Origin: DAHUXN01 sp963811805
GTDB lineage: Bacteria; Acidobacteriota; Terriglobia; Acidiferrales; UBA7541
DNA: 64,000 nt
Assembly: GCA_963811805.1 (NCBI GenBank)
Contig: CAWESU010000002.1
Coordinates: 248,001-312,000, forward strand
Direction: 5' to 3'
In this document: positions 56,022-64,000 of the stretch, piece after piece
How positions within the stretch are numbered: position 1 is the stretch's first letter
Layout of the letters: each line of letters opens with the position of its first letter
Made by a program: the position numbers and the translations under genes
Notes under the pieces: model-generated
The model's database searches: none
The model's input: only the letters and a program-made list of their open reading frames with translations
Told to the model about the DNA's origin: nothing

Positions 56022-58631
56022 ATGAAGCCTTGGTCCCGTCGCGATCTTCTGAAGCTCGGCGCGCTCGCGCCCGCTGCCTCCGCTTTTGCTTTTCCCTCTG
56101 GCCCATCCTCCGCGCCCCGTCTAAACAATTTCGCCGATGCCGCCAGCGCTCCGTCACCGCGCGAGCGCCTCCTTCTTGATTTCGGCTGGCGCTTCCACTT
56201 CGGCAACGCCGCCGACCCCGCCAAGGACTTCAACTTCGGCGGCAGCCTCTACGGTGATTACACCTTTGCGAAAACCGGCGAGATCTTCGCGCCTGCGCTC
56301 CCCGATTTTGACGAGACCGCCTGGCAGCATGTCGACTTGCCGCACGATTTCGTCGTCGGTCTTCCTTTCGTCAACGCACCCGACCTGAAAGATTTCGGCT
56401 TCAAGCCCGTCGGCCGCAACTTCCCCGAAACGAGCATCGGCTGGTATCGCCGCGTCTTTGAAATTCCCCAAGCCGACGCCGGCCGACGCATCGCCCTCGA
56501 ATTCGACGGCGTTTTTCGCGACGCCATGGTCGTGCTCAACGGCATCTACCTCGGCCGCAACCTCAGCGGCTACGCGCCCTTCCGCTTCGACGTGAGCGAT
56601 TTCCTGCGCTACGGCGAAAAAAATATCCTCGTCGTTCGCGTCGACGCGACCGAGCACGAAGGCTGGTTCTACGAAGGCGGCGGAATTTACCGTCACGTCT
56701 GGCTCACCAAAACCGACTCGCTCCACATCGCCCACGAAGGCGTTTATGTCACTTCGGAAATCTACGGTGGCTCCGCGCAAGTCTCCGTGGTTACCGAGAT
56801 CTCGAATGATGCCGACGCTCCAAAATCGTTGCGTGTCACGCAGACCATCTTCGACTCCGCCGGCAAGCAAGTCGCCGCCGCTCGCTCCCAACCGTCGCCG
56901 ATTTCGCCCTGGGCGGCCGAAAAAGTCTGGCAAACCGTTCCGATCGACAATCCCGTCCTCTGGTCGCTCGAAAATCCTCATCTCTATCGCCTCGTCACCA
57001 CCGTCGAATGGCTCGGAGCGTCAGCCGGGGTCATTGACCGCTGCGAAACAAATTTTGGCATCCGCTCCGTTCATTTCGGCGCTGATGACGGCTTTTTCCT
57101 CAACGGCGAGCGCGTCGAAGTCAAAGGCATGTGCAACCATCAGGACCACGCCGGCGTCGGCTCCGCCCTTCCCGATCGCCTGCAATATTTCCGCATCGCA
57201 AAGCTCAAAGAGATGGGTGTCAACGCCTACCGCACTTCGCACAATCCACCCACGCCCGCGCTCCTCGACGCCTGCGACCGCCTCGGCATGCTGGTCATGG
57301 ACGAGACGCGCATGTTCTCCTCCAGCGATGAAGGCCTCAGCCAGCTCGAACGTATGGTCCGCCGCGACCGCAACCATCCTAGTGTTTTTCTCTGGTCTGT
57401 CGGCAACGAAGAGCCGTTGCAGGGCACGCCCACCGGCGCGCGCATCTGCGAAACCATGAAAGATCTGGTGCATCGCCTCGACCCCAGCCGGCCCGTCACG
57501 CTGGCCATGAACGGCAGTTGGGGGAAGGGCGCTTCCGCTATCGTCGACGTACAGGGATGCAATTATTTCCATCTTGGTGACATGGACAAATTCCACGCCG
57601 ATTTTCCGTTGAAGCCCATCATCGGCACCGAAGACGCCAGCGCGCTGAGCACTCGCGGCATTTACGTCAACGATCCTGTGCGCGGATACATGTCCTCTTA
57701 CGATGTGAACACGCCGGGCGATTACGCTTCCACCGCGGAGCAGTGGTGGACTTTTTATTCCGCGCGCCCCTTTGCGGTCGGCGCTTTTGTTTGGACTGGA
57801 TTCGACTATCGCGGCGAGCCTTCGCCTTACCAGTGGCCGTGCATCAATTCGCATTTCGGCGTGATGGACACCTGCGGCGTTCCCAAGGACACCTATTTCT
57901 ACTATCAGGCGTGGTGGACGGAAAAGCCCGTGCTCCATTTGTTTCCGCACTGGAATTGGCCGGGCAGGGAAGGCCAGCCCCTCCGCGTGTGGGTACACAG
58001 CAATTGCGATGAAGTCGAGCTTTTTCTGAACGGCGCAAGCCTCGGCCGCAAAGCCATTTTGCGTCCCAAGCATCTGGAATGGCAGGTGAACTACGCCCCG
58101 GGGGTTTTGCTCGCGCGCGGCTACAAGAATGGCTTGCAGGTCCAGCAGGTTGCCGAAGACAAACGCGAGACCACCGGCGCTCCCGCGCTCATCAAGCTCG
58201 TCCCCGATCGCGCTTCCATCGTCGCTGATGCGCAGGACGTTTCCGTCATCGCGGTCTCCGTCCTCGACTCACAGAATCGCGTCGTCCCCGTCGCGGACAA
58301 CGAAATCACTATTGAAGTCGATGGCCCGGCAAAAATCCTCGGCGTTGGCAACGGTGACCCTTCCAGCCACGAAGCCGACAAGCCGCCTTCTGAACTCTAC
58401 GATTCCCACGGCGTCCTCATGTTCGGCTCGATGTCAGGCACGACGTCCGGCCGGAGCACCGCTGTCTCCATCAACGCGCCGCAAATTCTCACCACCCGCA
58501 AAGTCTTCAACGGCCTCGCGCAAATCATCGTCCAATCGCTCACACAGGCCGGCGCCATCGGCATCACTGCTCGCTCCCCCGGCCTCGCCCCCGCCTCCAT
58601 CACCATACGCTCCTCGTCGCCCCTCGCCTAG
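56022..58631 (+). CDS. Exported glycoside hydrolase family 2 enzyme (869 aa)
   Basis: Beta-galactosidase-like or related exo-glycosidase. A Tat-type signal (S-R-R-D-L-L-K-L followed by an Ala-rich core) at the ATG 56022 indicates folded export; an upstream start at 55941 is unlikely. Then sugar-binding jelly roll, Ig-like domain, TIM barrel with acid/base Glu in S-V-G-N-E-E and nucleophile Glu in I-I-G-T-E-D, a DUF4982-like module (F-P-H-W-N-W, E-L-F-L-N-G-A-S-L-G-R-K) and an invasin/Big-like end. Domain order suits plant or exopolysaccharide beta-galactosides. No neighbouring polysaccharide locus is seen. Confidence 0.9.
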   Translation: MKPWSRRDLLKLGALAPAASAFAFPSGPSSAPRLNNFADAASAPSPRERLLLDFGWRFHFGNAADPAKDFNFGGSLYGDYTFAKTGEIFAPALPDFDETAWQHVDLPHDFVVGLPFVNAPDLKDFGFKPVGRNFPETSIGWYRRVFEIPQADAGRRIALEFDGVFRDAMVVLNGIYLGRNLSGYAPFRFDVSDFLRYGEKNILVVRVDATEHEGWFYEGGGIYRHVWLTKTDSLHIAHEGVYVTSEIYGGSAQVSVVTEISNDADAPKSLRVTQTIFDSAGKQVAAARSQPSPISPWAAEKVWQTVPIDNPVLWSLENPHLYRLVTTVEWLGASAGVIDRCETNFGIRSVHFGADDGFFLNGERVEVKGMCNHQDHAGVGSALPDRLQYFRIAKLKEMGVNAYRTSHNPPTPALLDACDRLGMLVMDETRMFSSSDEGLSQLERMVRRDRNHPSVFLWSVGNEEPLQGTPTGARICETMKDLVHRLDPSRPVTLAMNGSWGKGASAIVDVQGCNYFHLGDMDKFHADFPLKPIIGTEDASALSTRGIYVNDPVRGYMSSYDVNTPGDYASTAEQWWTFYSARPFAVGAFVWTGFDYRGEPSPYQWPCINSHFGVMDTCGVPKDTYFYYQAWWTEKPVLHLFPHWNWPGREGQPLRVWVHSNCDEVELFLNGASLGRKAILRPKHLEWQVNYAPGVLLARGYKNGLQVQQVAEDKRETTGAPALIKLVPDRASIVADAQDVSVIAVSVLDSQNRVVPVADNEITIEVDGPAKILGVGNGDPSSHEADKPPSELYDSHGVLMFGSMSGTTSGRSTAVSINAPQILTTRKVFNGLAQIIVQSLTQAGAIGITARSPGLAPASITIRSSSPLA

Positions 58632-58666
58632 ATTTCGGCATCTGCCCGATCCTCGGCTTGCCTACC

Positions 58667-59446
58667 TCAAAAATCCGTGCCTTCTTTATCCACCATCTTG
58701 CGCGTGTCAAACGTGTTGCGAAGGTCGAGGCCCTTCACTTTGCACATGAATTCCAGGCCCTTCTCCTGCGCCGAAGCTACGTCCGTGCCGCTGCCTGTCT
58801 TTTTGGGAAAGAAAAATACGATGCTGTTGGTCCTGCCGTTGGAACTCTTGTTCATCCGAACGGAGGCAGGGGCCACCTTTTGTTTCGATTGCTTCCCCTC
58901 GAGGGACGATGCGGATTTCAACTGCTCCTCGCTCACACTTTGAAAGGGAGTCATATCCGGGCCGAAGACGATGACTTCGTAATCGGTGACTGGCTCGGCC
59001 AGGAGCTTGGCTCCTTCTGCTTCGGATATTCTGTCGTTGAGGACGGCTTCACGCTCGAGCGCTTCGCGGATGACCCGCGACGAATACCAACGGATACAAA
59101 ACGCGGCCTTCGGCGTCGCGGACGTGCCGCCGCTCGAACCTCCAGAGCTCATGCTTGCGTCCGGGGGCGAACTATCTGGCCCGCCGCCTTTTTGCGTGGC
59201 AATGTGCTCGTGGAGTTCGACGGCTGCGTCGCTCGTCGGCATTTGCGATTGGCCGCCGGACGACGCATCAGGTTTCCAGTTCACATCCACAACCACCGTT
59301 TTGGCCCACGGAGAATCGTTGAGAACCAGTGCGAGGTCCGCCTTGTCCCACTGGTGGTAAGGCTTTTCCTTCCAGGGCTCGTTGGCAGCCCAGACTAAAC
59401 CGGCAAGGATCAGAAATACCGCGCCGATCAGAATTTTCTTATGCAT
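58667..59446 (-). CDS. Exported hypothetical protein (259 aa)
   Basis: Not functionally known. Signal peptide at 1-20 (ending V-W-A-A). Conserved-looking blocks: W-D-K-A-D-L-A-L-V-L-N-D-S-P-W-A-K, F-C-I-R-W-Y-S-S-R-V-I-R-E-A-L, V-I-V-F-G-P-D-M-T-P-F and V-C-K-V-K-G-L-D-type end. I have seen similar proteins in acidobacteria. A Gly/Ser linker lies near residues 80-105. Confidence 0.72.
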   Translation of the reverse strand: MHKKILIGAVFLILAGLVWAANEPWKEKPYHQWDKADLALVLNDSPWAKTVVVDVNWKPDASSGGQSQMPTSDAAVELHEHIATQKGGGPDSSPPDASMSSGGSSGGTSATPKAAFCIRWYSSRVIREALEREAVLNDRISEAEGAKLLAEPVTDYEVIVFGPDMTPFQSVSEEQLKSASSLEGKQSKQKVAPASVRMNKSSNGRTNSIVFFFPKKTGSGTDVASAQEKGLEFMCKVKGLDLRNTFDTRKMVDKEGTDF

Positions 59447-59781
59447 GAGTTGTCTCCCTTTCGTGGAACGAGGAGTCCCGCTTGAGTGAAGCTACGCTTG
59501 GCGTAGCGCGTGTGTCAATCCGCAGGATGGTTTAATCCCAAGAAAAATATCTAGGCAAGTGCCGCACCAATATTAGCTGATCCCGATAAAATGCCTCCCC
59601 ACAACTCGCCACTAGTTACTAATCACTTGCCAGTAGTCGCTCATCACTTGTTCGCCCTGTGGAAGAAACGGTCCCTCTTCTTGGGGCACGCCTACACCGA
59701 AAGCCACTTGCCGCTGGCACAGCCTTGCCCTAAAATTCATCTAGAAGGGGCGGTCGGTTTCGAACCGTTCGGAGGAATTGA
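59447..59781. other. Gene-free region with GTGAC-type repeat
   Basis: 335 bases without a gene. It holds the inverted copy of the GTGAC/GAGTGACTAG repeat at 59601-59652 and an AGGCAAG/ATCTAG string of no clear meaning. Confidence 0.5.
59601..59652 (-). repeat. GTGAC/GAGTGACTAG-type short repeat (copy 3, inverted)
   Basis: On the minus strand reads AACAAGTGATGAGCGACTA, CTGGCAAGTGATTAGTAACTA and GTGGCGAGTTGT: degenerate tandem units like those at 38319-38364 and 28904-28924. Confidence 0.6.
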
Positions 59782-59961
59782 ATGCCGGGCCCGGTCGTCT
59801 GCGTTCAATGCGACAAGGAAGAGCGCCACTGCGACTGCGAGAAGTACTGCACCTATTGCCAGTCGCAACACGGCATTCGCCTTTGCGAGGACGGCCTCTA
59901 CTATTGCCCCGATTGCCGCGACGCGTGCGAGATTCACGTGGTGGAGAAGCATGAACGCTGA
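59782..59961 (+). CDS. Cys-rich small protein (59 aa), putative zinc-binding
   Basis: Not recognised. Ten cysteines in 59 residues, arranged in pairs: C-V-Q-C, H-C-D-C, Y-C-T-Y-C, L-C-E, Y-C-P-D-C, A-C-E-I-H. This suits two or three zinc or iron-sulfur sites. ATG at 59782 follows GGAGGAATTGA (SD at 59771). Its stop overlaps the start of the next gene (59951) by 11 bases, so they are one unit. It may be a zinc-ribbon partner of the 135-aa protein. Confidence 0.65.
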   Translation: MPGPVVCVQCDKEERHCDCEKYCTYCQSQHGIRLCEDGLYYCPDCRDACEIHVVEKHER

Positions 59962-60358
59962 ATCTCGAGAAACGGAATTGAAGTTCACCTCCGACTGCCG
60001 ATTGCGCGCGGGCGTACGTGCCGCCTTGGAATACATCGGCGAGCGCCACGGCCTTACCAAAGAAGAGCTCTGCGAGCTCGCTGCGGCCGTGGAAAAAGAA
60101 TGCATTAAGACCCTCGAAATTCAGAAGGAACCGTGTTGCGACATGAAGATTGACGAGCGGGAAGACCGCATCGAGGTGACCGTCGGCCCCGCGAGAGAGC
60201 CAGATGTGCCTGCGTCGCACGTGCACACAGGCGGCGCGGCCGGCGTTTCTCCCATCAAAGCTGCTGCTGAAGCGAAAGATTTGAACTGCGCGCCAACCAA
60301 CGGCCAGCTCCGCGCGACGCTAGTACGCCACTGCCACAAGAATCCTGCCCATCCCTGA
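59951..60358 (+). CDS. Hypothetical anti-sigma-factor-like protein (135 aa)
   Basis: Weak resemblance to anti-sigma regulatory (GHKL-type) proteins is limited to the general layout. The first 90 residues hold L-E-Y-I-G-E-R-H-G-L, E-E-L-C-E-L-A-A-A-V-E and D-M-K-I-D-E-R-E-D-R-I-E-V-T-V, which is similar to the helical and beta segments of such proteins. The last 45 are Ala/Pro-rich. ATG at 59951 has GTGGAG upstream. Coupled to the Cys-rich gene by overlap. Confidence 0.6.
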   Translation: MNAESRETELKFTSDCRLRAGVRAALEYIGERHGLTKEELCELAAAVEKECIKTLEIQKEPCCDMKIDEREDRIEVTVGPAREPDVPASHVHTGGAAGVSPIKAAAEAKDLNCAPTNGQLRATLVRHCHKNPAHP

Positions 60359-60381
60359 ACTAAATCGCCCGCCTCAGGATT

Positions 60382-63300
60382 CTAGAACTCGACGCGCAGT
60401 CCTAACTGCATGTAGCGCGCCGACGAAGTGTGATTGGTCAGCGTTTGAGTTGAGCTGAGGACCCCGAAGGCCGGCGCCGCCACGTTCAGAGTCGGAGTCG
60501 CAAAGTTGACGTTGTTGAAAAGATTGAAAGCGTCGGCGGAGAACTCGACTTTGATTCCTTCGGCGATGGAAGTGACCTTGCCAAGGCGCATATCGAAATT
60601 CCAGAAACCGAGGCCGTAGAGAGGATTCGCCTCGCCGGTTCGGCCGTCCGCGCTGAGCAAGGGCACGCGGAAGGACGTGGCGGCCTGCATTGGGTTGGAA
60701 AAGAAATTAAGAGAGCCGTTGGGACCGGAATGGACGCCGGTGCTGACAGAAGCGGTTTCGATATCGCCGACGCTTCCCGTTTCCCCTGCGGTAAGCGCGG
60801 AACCAAAATTGGCTCCCTGAATGACGTCGACAGGGCTGCCAGAGGAGGCGCTGAAGATTCCCGCCGTGTACCAGCCGCCGATGATCTTGTTGATTACGCC
60901 GCTGTTGGAACTGAACTCTCGACCGCTTCCAAAAGGAAGCTCGTAGTCATAGGTGGCGTTGAAGACCTGGGGATGATCGAACAGCGACGGGCCATATTGA
61001 AGATCTGGGTCAAAGGGAGTGCTCAAACGAGCGGCGTTGTTTTGAATCTGGCCTTGTTGGTCGAGCGATTTAGATAGGGTGTAGTTCAGGCTGAACTGGA
61101 GACCGTGAGAGGCGCGTTTGTGAAGAGTAGCAAAAAATGCGTTGTAGTTGGAGAAGCCGGTGCCGGTTTCGAGGAGGTTGGCGGCGAAAAGCTGGAGGTT
61201 GTTGTAACTAGGGAGCCCCAGCGCCGGACGGAAAGCCAAATCCATATCAATGAAAGTCGTGAAAACGTCTCCATTCGTAATGGATGGCCCCAATTCGTCC
61301 ACCATGGCGGTAGTGGAACTAACACCGGGGCCAATCAGTGCGCCTAAGCCTGGAAGCTGATTTTCAAACCAAGGCTGGTCTTGCATGGTTGCTGGGCAAG
61401 TGAAAGAGTTGATTTTCTGGCCTGCCTCGCCTCGAAGAACGCAGCCCACGTTGTCGAATGCTTGCGCGAATGTTTGACCGCTGGCGGGGTCTTTAAACAT
61501 GTAGGGGGCAGCATCGAGGTCAAGACCGCTGGGAAGATCCCTGCCGAGACGGCCGATGTAACCGGTTTCCACGATCATGTTACCGGGAATCTCGCGCTGA
61601 ATGGTGAAATCAAGCATGTAGTTGCGCCCTATTTTGTAGTCTTGCGGGTCAATTCCGATCGAATCGGTAGCACCCAGGGGCGGAACAATGATCGGCGAAG
61701 TTGTCGAGGTGACTGCCGGCAACGGGACAGTGCCATCCTGTCCGATGCGGAAAGAGCTTGAACCTGGATCGGCGCCTGCGGGGTTGCAATTTGCTCCCGG
61801 CGTGCTGGAAGCATTGCAGAGGGGCTGGGACGTGATGAAAGTGTTGGCAAACCCAATGCCGAGCAAAGAAGGAATGACGTCAGTAACGATGTTTGTGCGG
61901 TCGTAGGCGATGCCGAAGCCGCCGCGGATGACGGTCTTGCCGTGGCCGAGCAGGCGACCGAGGATGCCATCGTCGTACGTGGGATTCCAAGCCGCAGAAA
62001 CACGTGGAGCCCAATCGCCATAGTCAGTGTTGAAAAGGCTGCTGCGATTCGTGTCGCGGATGGGCAGGTAGCTGAGAGTCGGGTTGAAGATCATTCCCTG
62101 CTCGGCATCGGTTTCCTTGGAATTGATATAGGCGGGGCCTTCGATGAGAACGTCACCAGCATCGTGATTGGCGAGCAAGGATTGAACGCCATCGGCTTCT
62201 TTGGCAGAGTTTGCCCAGCCGTAGCCGAGGCCATACGTCAGGGTAAAAGAGGGTTTCATGCGCCAAGTATCCTGGAAATAAAAATCCACGAAATGCTGAG
62301 TGGTGTTGCTGTTGATGCCAGTGCCGAGGGGTAAGGCGTTAAGGCTTCCATCACGGACGCCTGAAACGTTGACGTTGTTTACGATGCCAAGAGCGCCAAG
62401 GTAGAGGGAGTCCCATTCAGCGAGATCCGTAGGTTGCAGGCAGTTTGCTGTTACTGCGCCACCGCATGTGGGAGGCGTATCTGCGGCAGGGACGGGCAGG
62501 CTGCCGGTTTGTTCAGACGAGGTGGCGTCGAGGAGAGCCACAGGGGAGGTGGTGGCGTTGTTGGTGTCGGTGTGAGAAAGCAAGAAGGGTAAGAAATGAA
62601 TGTCGCCACCGAAAGTAAAGGTGTGCGTACCTTTGCTCCAGAAAAAATTATCGACAATCTGCTTGGTAACTCCGTTGAGAAGCTGGGTGCGGGAGATCTG
62701 GCCGTTGTCAATGGGAGTGTTCAGGAAAGCTACAGCCGGTTGTAGTGAAGCAAACGGTACGGAGGAGTTTCCTGTGCCTGTGCCGGCGAGATTCAATTGT
62801 GCCGCGGACTGATTGCCGCTTTCACCGATGACGTCGGAGCGAGAGCGAATCCAGCCGAAGCGAAAACTGTTGGTCATGTTTGAGGAGATTTGATAATCGA
62901 GACCGCCATACGCGCCATCGTTGCGGTCAGGAACATTGCCAACTTGACTGGGTTTGCCGTCCACGATGCTGAATTGCGGCAAAGGTTCCAAGTCGCGGTC
63001 ATAGAAATAGCGTCCGAGAAAGTGGAGCCTGTCGGTGAAATTGTGGTCGAGGCGAAAACTTATTTGATCATCCTTTACGGGATCTTCGACGGAGTAGCGG
63101 AACCCGGTGGTGTTGAGGCCGTCGCCAACCTGCGAATCATTGCCCGTTGGGGGCATGAGGGCCCACAGAGCTGCAATGGTGGGGCTGATGCCAAGTCCGC
63201 GGGGATCGCAAGCGCTGTTCCCGGATGAACCACAAAGCATAGAAGAGGCCAAAGGATATTGAACGGTGGCGCCGGTGGCATCCTGGAATTGAAGAGTTCC

Positions 63301-64000
63301 CGCGCGAAGAGTCGGCGTGGGAATGAGGGCGGTCTCGGTGCTCACTTGTGGAAGGCGATGAACTTCGTAGTTGCTGAAGAAAAAGGTCTTGTCCTTAATG
63401 ATGGGACCGCCGATGCTGACACCGACGCGATTGTCCTTCAGTTCAGGGCGGTCGACGCCAACGCTGTTGTTGTCCCAAGTATTGGCGTTGAGCGCGCTGT
63501 TTTGGTGATACCAGTAAGCGTCACCGTGAAAAGCGTTGGAGCCGGAGCGGCTGACGAGTGCGGTTTGACCGCCGGCTGAACGGTCGAAGGTGAGGTTGGA
63601 GTTGGTGACGCCGGTGCGAAACTCCTGAATGTTTTCGATGTTGGCAGGCTGGCCTTCAATCTCCGGACTTCCTTGCCCGCCGATAATGCTGTCGGAGATG
63701 TCGATGCCGTCGAGAGTGACGCTGTTTTGGTCGCTGCGAGCACCGGTGACGGTTCCACCAGTATCAGATCCGCCTTCGGTGGCACCCGGTTGCAGTTGAC
63801 GGAGTTCGAGAGCGTTGCGTTGAAGAGTGGGCAGGTGTTCGAGTTCCTGCCCGCTCATGACGTCGCCAACCTGGGCATCGGTGGTTTGCAATTCCGCCTG
63901 AGCGGTAGAGCGGACCTCGACGGTTTGGCTGACTTCACCAACCTGCATTTGTATATTGCCTGTGAAACTCTTGTTTATTTCGACGGTGACGTTTTGCAGG
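60382..64000 (-). CDS. Oar-like TonB-dependent receptor (partial, N-terminus beyond window)
   Basis: Large outer-membrane beta-barrel of the acidobacterial Oar/CarboxypepD-reg-like TonB-dependent type. The frame continues to the window's right end, so the N-terminus (signal, carboxypeptidase-like domain, TonB box) is missing. Plug domain features: N-A-L-E-L-R-Q-L-Q-P-G-A, G-T-V-T-G-A-R-S-D-Q-N-S-V-T-L-D-G, N-I-E-N-I-Q-E-F-R-T-G-V-T-N. It ends Q-L-G-L-R-V-E-F with the terminal aromatic Phe needed for barrel assembly. Substrate unknown. Confidence 0.93.
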   Translation of the reverse strand, partial: LQNVTVEINKSFTGNIQMQVGEVSQTVEVRSTAQAELQTTDAQVGDVMSGQELEHLPTLQRNALELRQLQPGATEGGSDTGGTVTGARSDQNSVTLDGIDISDSIIGGQGSPEIEGQPANIENIQEFRTGVTNSNLTFDRSAGGQTALVSRSGSNAFHGDAYWYHQNSALNANTWDNNSVGVDRPELKDNRVGVSIGGPIIKDKTFFFSNYEVHRLPQVSTETALIPTPTLRAGTLQFQDATGATVQYPLASSMLCGSSGNSACDPRGLGISPTIAALWALMPPTGNDSQVGDGLNTTGFRYSVEDPVKDDQISFRLDHNFTDRLHFLGRYFYDRDLEPLPQFSIVDGKPSQVGNVPDRNDGAYGGLDYQISSNMTNSFRFGWIRSRSDVIGESGNQSAAQLNLAGTGTGNSSVPFASLQPAVAFLNTPIDNGQISRTQLLNGVTKQIVDNFFWSKGTHTFTFGGDIHFLPFLLSHTDTNNATTSPVALLDATSSEQTGSLPVPAADTPPTCGGAVTANCLQPTDLAEWDSLYLGALGIVNNVNVSGVRDGSLNALPLGTGINSNTTQHFVDFYFQDTWRMKPSFTLTYGLGYGWANSAKEADGVQSLLANHDAGDVLIEGPAYINSKETDAEQGMIFNPTLSYLPIRDTNRSSLFNTDYGDWAPRVSAAWNPTYDDGILGRLLGHGKTVIRGGFGIAYDRTNIVTDVIPSLLGIGFANTFITSQPLCNASSTPGANCNPAGADPGSSSFRIGQDGTVPLPAVTSTTSPIIVPPLGATDSIGIDPQDYKIGRNYMLDFTIQREIPGNMIVETGYIGRLGRDLPSGLDLDAAPYMFKDPASGQTFAQAFDNVGCVLRGEAGQKINSFTCPATMQDQPWFENQLPGLGALIGPGVSSTTAMVDELGPSITNGDVFTTFIDMDLAFRPALGLPSYNNLQLFAANLLETGTGFSNYNAFFATLHKRASHGLQFSLNYTLSKSLDQQGQIQNNAARLSTPFDPDLQYGPSLFDHPQVFNATYDYELPFGSGREFSSNSGVINKIIGGWYTAGIFSASSGSPVDVIQGANFGSALTAGETGSVGDIETASVSTGVHSGPNGSLNFFSNPMQAATSFRVPLLSADGRTGEANPLYGLGFWNFDMRLGKVTSIAEGIKVEFSADAFNLFNNVNFATPTLNVAAPAFGVLSSTQTLTNHTSSARYMQLGLRVEF

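Noticed and set aside
1..64000. CRISPR arrays, rRNA genes, complete insertion sequences and prophage
   Set aside because: No regularly spaced identical repeats, no rRNA signatures, and no transposase or phage structural genes with catalytic motifs were seen.

Overview
The window looks like a chromosomal piece of an Acidobacteriota genome (GC rich, probably Terriglobia/Koribacter-like). Reasons: three macrolide-exporter-type duplicated permeases of the acidobacterial ADOP kind, two of them in an operon with a PadR regulator; a very large Oar-like TonB-dependent receptor; a split glycine decarboxylase; a PEP-CTERM protein; and several secreted hypothetical families I know mainly from acidobacterial genomes. 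There is no phage, plasmid or rRNA signature. Most of the window is ordinary core and accessory chromosome, crossed by small insertions, duplications and short dispersed repeats. Family names for the hypothetical proteins come from recall and not from a search.

Layout. 0-9 kb: a secreted hypothetical gene, a 271-bp duplication of the tail of a lipocalin-like gene that flanks an inserted sigma-54 activator, then the leftward operon padR - ADOP - ADOP - lipocalin. 9-17 kb: M24 aminopeptidase, small membrane proteins, a PEP-CTERM gene with a candidate sigma-54 promoter, and a 2.3-kb mini-island bounded by tRNA-Thr(CGT) and a copy of its 3' half. The island carries an RelE/ParE-like toxin next to a 169-aa protein of unknown family. 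17-27 kb: S9 peptidase, a wall-remodelling pair (lytic transglycosylase coupled to N-acetylmuramoyl-alanine amidase) and alaS. 27-34 kb: HxlR/DoxX divergent pair, hypotheticals, a BNR-repeat protein and a ubiquitin-like MoaD/ThiS protein with a nuclease-like gene between them, and a third permease. 34-42 kb: recX, pilT, aquaporin, a Fur-type regulator with a Dps-like ferritin, a Rieske protein, ilvE, an F420-reductase-like oxidoreductase, and a PadR/Cdd1 pair. 42-47 kb: an ABC-2 transporter whose permease and ATPase are separated by a glycosyltransferase - PHP - PAP2 block. 48-50 kb: a two-gene unit with a single-ring ClpB-like AAA+ ATPase behind a promoter overlapped by an inverted repeat. 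50-56 kb: DinB, small hypotheticals and the glycine cleavage operon gcvT-gcvH-gcvPA-gcvPB. 56-64 kb: an exported GH2 glycosidase, a hypothetical lipoprotein-like gene, a 59-aa Cys-rich protein gene overlapping its neighbour, and a TonB-dependent receptor cut by the window end.

The most interesting parts are the tRNA-bounded island with its unusual toxin partner, the operator-controlled AAA+ pair, the sigma-54 control of the PEP-CTERM gene, and three families of short dispersed repeats. None can be proven a new system from this sequence alone.
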